Part shown: piece after piece, positions 60,339-64,000 of the stretch | Numbering within the stretch: position 1 is the first letter of the stretch | Layout: the number at the start of each line of letters is the position of its first letter | Assembly: GCA_037103525.1 (NCBI GenBank) | Contig: JAZKLR010000160.1 | Coordinates: 5,766,001-5,830,000 of the forward strand | Direction of reading: 5' to 3' | Length of the DNA stretch: 64,000 nt | Source of the DNA: Ganaspis brasiliensis | Taxonomy: Eukaryota; Arthropoda; Insecta; Hymenoptera; Figitidae | Program-made: the position numbers and the translations under genes | Notes under the pieces: model-generated | What the model was told of the DNA's origin: nothing | Seen by the model: the letters and a program-made list of their open reading frames with translations, nothing else | Databases searched by the model: none

Positions 60339-60820
60339 TATGCAGTAAATGTGAAATGCAACTTTTATGACTTCCTTTAACGTCAACTATAGTAATCACT
60401 TACATTTATTTTGTATTTATTGTAACTAAATTCGTAAAAAGTACATTTAAGTTGTTGAAAGATAACAAATAAAGCTTTTTAAGCATTACAAAAAGTGGTC
60501 ACATATTCAAGCAGTACTGTTCAACTATTGTAATCATTAAAATTAATTCCTTTTCTTCCTGTAGTATTGAAATTAAACCATTATTTATATTGAAACTAGT
60601 CAGTAACTAGCTTTTAATCTAAGTTGACTAAATTTCAGTCCAAATTAACTAGATTTTAGTCAAAGCTAAAAACTAGACGCAACAGAAAATAGACTTTTTT
60701 CCAGTGTTTCCAAACTATCAAATCAATCCCAGTTTTTGTTTTGGACTGGAACAATTAAGAATTCATCCCCCGTATGTAGGCGAGACCGGGGCTGGTTGGG
60801 CCATTTTGCACTCTTCGTTG
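60339..60820. other. AT-rich spacer, no gene seen
   Basis: Contains TAGTCA/TTTAGTC repeats at about 60597-60665, possibly a degraded palindromic MITE (ACTAGTCAGTAACTAGCTTT), and a G-rich GAGACCGGGGCTGGTTGGGC at 60782-60801 of the insect MITE type. No supported coding sequence. Confidence 0.45.
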
Positions 60821-60821
60821 C

Positions 60822-61496
60822 TTAATGATAGAACGTCCAACGTCCTTCCGGCAGGACAAAAAAGCCTTCCGCGAGTACGTACGAAATCGCGTTATAAAAT
60901 TAACATGGATTCAGATAAACAAAAAGTAGTATATATGGTTGGAAAGGTAAAGAATCAAGCTTTCAACGCATGTAAACATGGAACTTGTAAATTCAAACCC
61001 CGAAGCTTGGTAGCTAAAAGAAGTTAAATTTTTCAAAAATTCACACAATTTTTAGTCACAAAAAGACGACGCGCGGTACTGCCGGCAGGACGTTTTCGTT
61101 TTTTTAAAAAGACTACCTAGCCCTTGTACATAAATTTAAAAAATCGATATTTACGTCATCTAAAAGCTTGTTTCATTACCTAAAAAACCATATATTCATT
61201 TTTTACGTATCTGCTTCCATATTGATTTTATAGAGCGAGGGACTCGCGCCTGAGCCATTTACCACCGGCCGCCATTACGTTAGATATATCAATATTTACA
61301 AAAATAATAATAAACTCAATTCCTTTGATGATGAAGATGATGAATTATGATGATAATGATGATGGTGATGATGATGATGATGATTATATGAAATTTAAAT
61401 ATTTTTTCAAAAAAATGAATTGTCCTTCCGGAAGGACGTTTACTGTGTGAAAGCGCGTCCTACCGGCAGTACGCAGCCTTGGACGTTCTATCATTA
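60822..61496. mobile_element. MITE with TTAA-type ends and TIR TGATAGAACGTCCAA
   Basis: TTAATGATAGAACGTCCAAC near 60823 is inverted at the right end (GGACGTTCTATCATTAA, to about 61496). CCTTCCGGCAGGAC and GTCCTACCGGCAGTAC pair further in. TTAA at both edges is compatible with piggyBac- or Kolobok-type insertion. The body holds a (GAT)n run and no transposase. Confidence 0.6.
61328..61386. repeat. (GAT)n microsatellite
   Basis: An imperfect GATGATGAAGATGATGAAT... run of about 58 bp inside the MITE. Confidence 0.85.
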
Positions 61497-61661
61497 ACTA
61501 GTGGTGGATTCATAGGGGATGGGGCTAACTTGGATACCCTGGAGCTAACTTGGATTTCCATGGGAGAGAGAGAGAGAGAGACAACACTATAATGCTGTCT
61601 CTTTCTCTCTCATGTATGACCACCTCCAGAAACCAAGTCTGGATCCGCCACTGTGCTTAAC
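61491..61661. mobile_element. 155-bp hAT-type MITE (CAGTGGCGGATCC family)
   Basis: The element 61499-61653 ends TGGATCCGCCACTG and begins with the degraded inverse TAGTGGTGGATTCA. Flanks TCATTAAC (61491-61498) and TGCTTAAC (61654-61661) match at 6 of 8 positions, fitting an old 8-bp duplication. It has a (GA)n/(CT)n interior. A similar block occurs inside both arms of the giant palindrome (about 45235-45335 and 46600-46690). Confidence 0.65.
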
Positions 61662-61795
61662 TTCGTTATAATATTCAATTTATGAAAACATTATCGTACA
61701 GGAAACCCGCTCTAACATTTCAGCTTACATTTAAAAAAAAGTCTTGTTATTACTTTTAGTTTCTTTTGGGGAACGCTTTCTTAATGTTCTGTGTC

Positions 61796-62158
61796 TTAAA
61801 ATAAGACACTTAGAAGACAGCAGTTTTTGCAGTGCACTGCTTGCTCCGATGGCGATGTGGAGTTTTCCACATCATAATGCGTCGTCAAGGAGGTGGTCCT
61901 GGTGGTCGTCATCGTCGTGATTGGCGTTCCTGATCGTCGTGGGATTGTCCTGGCATATGGATCCGGATGTGAGTCCCGTTCTCTCAAGAGTGCCAGGACT
62001 AGAAGATGATCTACTACGCCTGATTTGCGTTCATCGGTCGATTGCCGCTCGATTTTGAAACGATTCGTTGGAGACGCATGTCGCGCATGTATCGCCGCAT
62101 ATTGCCTTGTCGACGACGCGTTCTCTTTTTCTTTTCTTTTTGTGAGGACTTTTCTCAC
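61796..62158 (-). CDS. Hypothetical 120-aa open frame, GC-richer
   Basis: The open frame M-R-K-V-L-T-K-R-K-E-K-E... is rich in Arg, Ser and Thr, with a T-T-M-T-T-T-R-T-T stretch and a C-K-N-C-C near the end. Its region (61.8-62.35 kb) is clearly less AT-rich than its flanks. No family, signal peptide or membrane segment is recognised. It may be an exon of an unrecognised gene, part of an LTR-element leader, or chance. Confidence 0.25.
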   Translation of the reverse strand: MRKVLTKRKEKENASSTRQYAAIHARHASPTNRFKIERQSTDERKSGVVDHLLVLALLRERDSHPDPYARTIPRRSGTPITTMTTTRTTSLTTHYDVENSTSPSEQAVHCKNCCLLSVLF

Positions 62159-62855
62159 ACTTCTTAGTTCTGATTAACGTGTAGTGACGGTTATTGTGTC
62201 AGTTTTTATTGATCTGGATCTCGATTTTGGCGTAGCCGGTGTTGAGATTGGGCTTTTGTTGGTGATAATACTTCTGTGCTTCCGGATTACATTTAGAAAT
62301 CCATGTCTTGTTCTCCGCTCTAACATCCAATTTTAACACCAAGACACACGCTTTCTACAGCACTTTCCGCATCATCTATAGGGAGTCAACACCTATATAC
62401 CATTTCCGCGGCTAGTTGCATTGAATCTTCTATAATGAGAGGACCCTATTTTTTGGAAGTGAAGATTGATATAATTTAAAAATTTATTTCACGTGGTTTT
62501 AATCTTCAAGGTTATATACACAAATTAAGGTATTGTCTCTTCTTGTTTATGTCGCAGGCTTATATCAATCCCTATTTTTCCGTTTCACCTGGCCTTGGGT
62601 TATACTTCGCACACGAGCACAAATGCACAAAAGCATTCGTCAAATTGATTTTTCCAATAAGTAAGTTTTGTTTTCAACAAGTAATTAGGCACTAGGCTGT
62701 CACGTACAGCTTCAGTTTTTAATTAATCAATAATATGTTCCGCCTACGATAACGGATAATTGTGCGTTCATTTTCGCCACTACCATCCTTAACTTTAATT
62801 GTTTTAAAATTCATTATTCTATTTTGACTTCATCAATATATAATATTTGATGTTT
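62159..62855. other. No feature recognised
   Basis: Moderately complex sequence without a supported gene, inverted repeat or tandem repeat. A few GC-richer strings (AAGCTCCTTTGGGCCCTGAA lies just after it) do not resolve into a known element. Confidence 0.5.
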
Positions 62856-63041
62856 ATATAGGTAATAATAATAACATTGGTCACAGTGTCTGAAGCTCCT
62901 TTGGGCCCTGAATCTTGCCGCAGGGGTTTATATTATTTTTGTACATATATTTATCCCTTCCATTTTTGTATTTGTGTAGAGAAAATTTTTTCGATTTTTG
63001 GAAGGATTCAAAAATAAAAAATAAACTATGTAGTTATTTTT

Positions 63042-63090
63042 TCATGGTCACGACGTTTCGTTGACTGGATTCGTCAACCTCATCAGGCAC
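63042..63090 (-). ncRNA. Hammerhead ribozyme motif of the Penelope-like element
   Basis: On the - strand: CTGATGAG, hairpin GTTGAC-GAATCCA-GTCAAC, GAAAC, then GTCGTGACC. This is the canonical CUGAUGA - stem II - GAAA core with a GUC next to it. Hammerheads are established components of Penelope-like terminal repeats. Stem I and III pairing was not fully resolved by eye. Confidence 0.6.
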
Positions 63091-63379
63091 TGTTTATTGA
63101 AAAACACAAGATATTAATATTTTAGTTTAAAATTAATACACACATTGCACCCATTAACATTAATAATAACAAAAATTATAACAATTTATTTTTGAAAATT
63201 ACCTATATGTATAGTTTAGTTAATAATATTTTAGAAAATTGATTTTTTTTAAAATCTGTCAGTATTTTCTTAAAATTATAAAACATAATTACAAAATATA
63301 AATTGTACTAAATATATAAACTCTCCTGAGGAGATGTGCACAGTTTTCCAACAGTTTCGAGACTACTACAGAAATTTGT

Positions 63380-64000
63380 TTGACATTTTGTGTAGAGTAC
63401 AAGGGCAACGTGACAGTTTGCATTAATAAATCTGATTATAAAAAAAAGGCTTTAGATCTCTTATCAGATAGTAATACATACAAAGTTATAAAAACAAATC
63501 CTTTAAAAAAATTACAGGTCAATACTTCAGATATTTTAAGAAATCTGAATGAAAACGAATTTTTAAAATTTAAATATCATAAAAATCAACTTACTTTAAC
63601 CGACACTGTTTTGCCAAAATTTTATGGTCTTCTCAAAATTCACAAAAAAGACACTCCACTCCGTCCAATAATTTCATTAATTAACACTCCTACTCATTTT
63701 TTGGCAAAACATTTATATAGTGAACTGAAAAACTGCATAAAATTGACAAAATCTCACATTAATAACAGCTTTGAATTAAGAACAAAATAAAAGATGTCGC
63801 TTTAGATGATGACTATGTTTTTCTTTCGCTTGATGTCACTTCTCTTTTTACTAACATCCCTTGTGATTTGGTTTTAGAAAGTTTGGACCGCCGTTATCAG
63901 CAAATTAATAACAATTGTAAAATTCCTTTTGATGAAATCAGAGATTGTTGTAGTTTTTAAATTGAGAACACCTTTTTTCAATTCAATAATACCTTTTATC
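63380..64000 (+). pseudogene. Penelope-like reverse transcriptase, truncated and broken
   Basis: The open stretch 63380-63790 ends in the RT signature L-P-K-F-Y-G-L-L-K-I-H-K-K-D-T-P-L-R-P-I typical of Penelope-like RTs. A one-base loss in an A-run near 63787 then shifts the frame, which continues with Y-V-F-L-S-L-D-V-T-S-L-F-T-N-I-P (catalytic D), and a TAA stop occurs near 63958. The RT palm, thumb and GIY-YIG endonuclease would follow beyond the window. No proper start: the TTG at 63380 is only the edge of the open stretch, so the N-terminus is lost. Confidence 0.75.

Larger units (their letters stand above)
62930..64000 (+). mobile_element. Penelope-like element, partial, runs off the window
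   Basis: A hammerhead-type motif (63042-63090, - strand) is followed by a degraded RT frame on the + strand from 63380 to the edge. Penelope-like elements carry such ribozymes in terminal repeats that can be inverted, which fits the opposite orientation here. The 5' limit is uncertain and the 3' part lies outside. Confidence 0.6.

Noticed and set aside
60704..61027. 107-codon frame crossing the left TIR of the TTAA-type MITE
   Set aside because: It spans an element terminus and has no domain; most likely chance.
1..64000. CRISPR array or prokaryotic operon
   Set aside because: Spliced receptor genes, LINEs, Copia and Penelope-like elements show a eukaryotic nuclear genome; the tandem repeats have no spacer structure.

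Overview
The window looks like a piece of a very AT-rich insect nuclear genome, most likely hymenopteran and perhaps a braconid-type parasitoid (inferred from the odorant-receptor type, the base composition and the density of transposons; no species marker was seen). There are no bacterial features. Cellular genes are few and most of the window is transposable elements (TEs), many of them nested.

Cellular genes. Two tandem paralogous odorant receptors (7tm_6 type) lie on the + strand. Each can be assembled by hand from five exons of exactly equal length (404+390+208+156+51 nt, 402 aa). OR-2 runs 28411-35906. OR-1 starts at 4443 but its last exon is at 27069-27119: its fourth intron is about 18.5 kb against 76 bp in OR-2, swollen by nested TEs. 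A third copy of the sequence 5' of OR-1 lies at about 57.66-57.92 kb. A broken glycoside hydrolase family 1 gene lies on the - strand at 38569-40260, split by a LINE fragment with a clear target duplication.

Layout. 1-2.8 kb: purine-rich repeat array with 725-bp and 216-bp duplications. 2.8-3.9 kb: small MITEs, including a textbook 81-bp hAT-type element. 4.4-8.6 kb: OR-1 exons 1-4 with foldback elements in intron 2. 8.6-27.07 kb: OR-1 intron 4, holding a dispersed repeat, a SINE-like element, a nearly full-length restriction-like-endonuclease (R2/R4-type) retrotransposon, a pyrimidine-rich array, a pogo/mariner-type MITE and a complete Copia element (18532-26093) with apparently identical LTRs. 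28.4-35.9 kb: OR-2, introns filled with MITEs and a 2.2-kb foldback. 36-38.5 kb: SINE-like copies in reverse, a tRNA-like sequence, a hammerhead-like motif and MITEs. 38.6-40.3 kb: GH1 pseudogene. 40.4-47.05 kb: giant palindrome with a degraded LINE (LINE-A) in one arm. 47.06-57.34 kb: two-unit tandem repeat holding a 4-kb TIR transposon (Sola-like, tentative), itself split by an intact LINE (LINE-B). 58.1-60.3 kb: 2.2-kb foldback with Transib-like ends. 60.8-61.7 kb: two MITEs. 62.9-64.0 kb: a broken Penelope-like element with a hammerhead motif, running off the edge.

Most noteworthy: (i) the Copia element has two well-formed short exons between the 5' LTR and gag-pol that splice in frame onto it, adding 81 codons; (ii) a SINE-like family shares the 3' end of the R2/R4-type LINE and has a fixed 5' end; (iii) several insertions carry their own internal controls (palindrome arm, tandem-repeat neighbour, gene paralogue) that show the empty site. 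All calls rest on reading the sequence; no searches or alignments were run.
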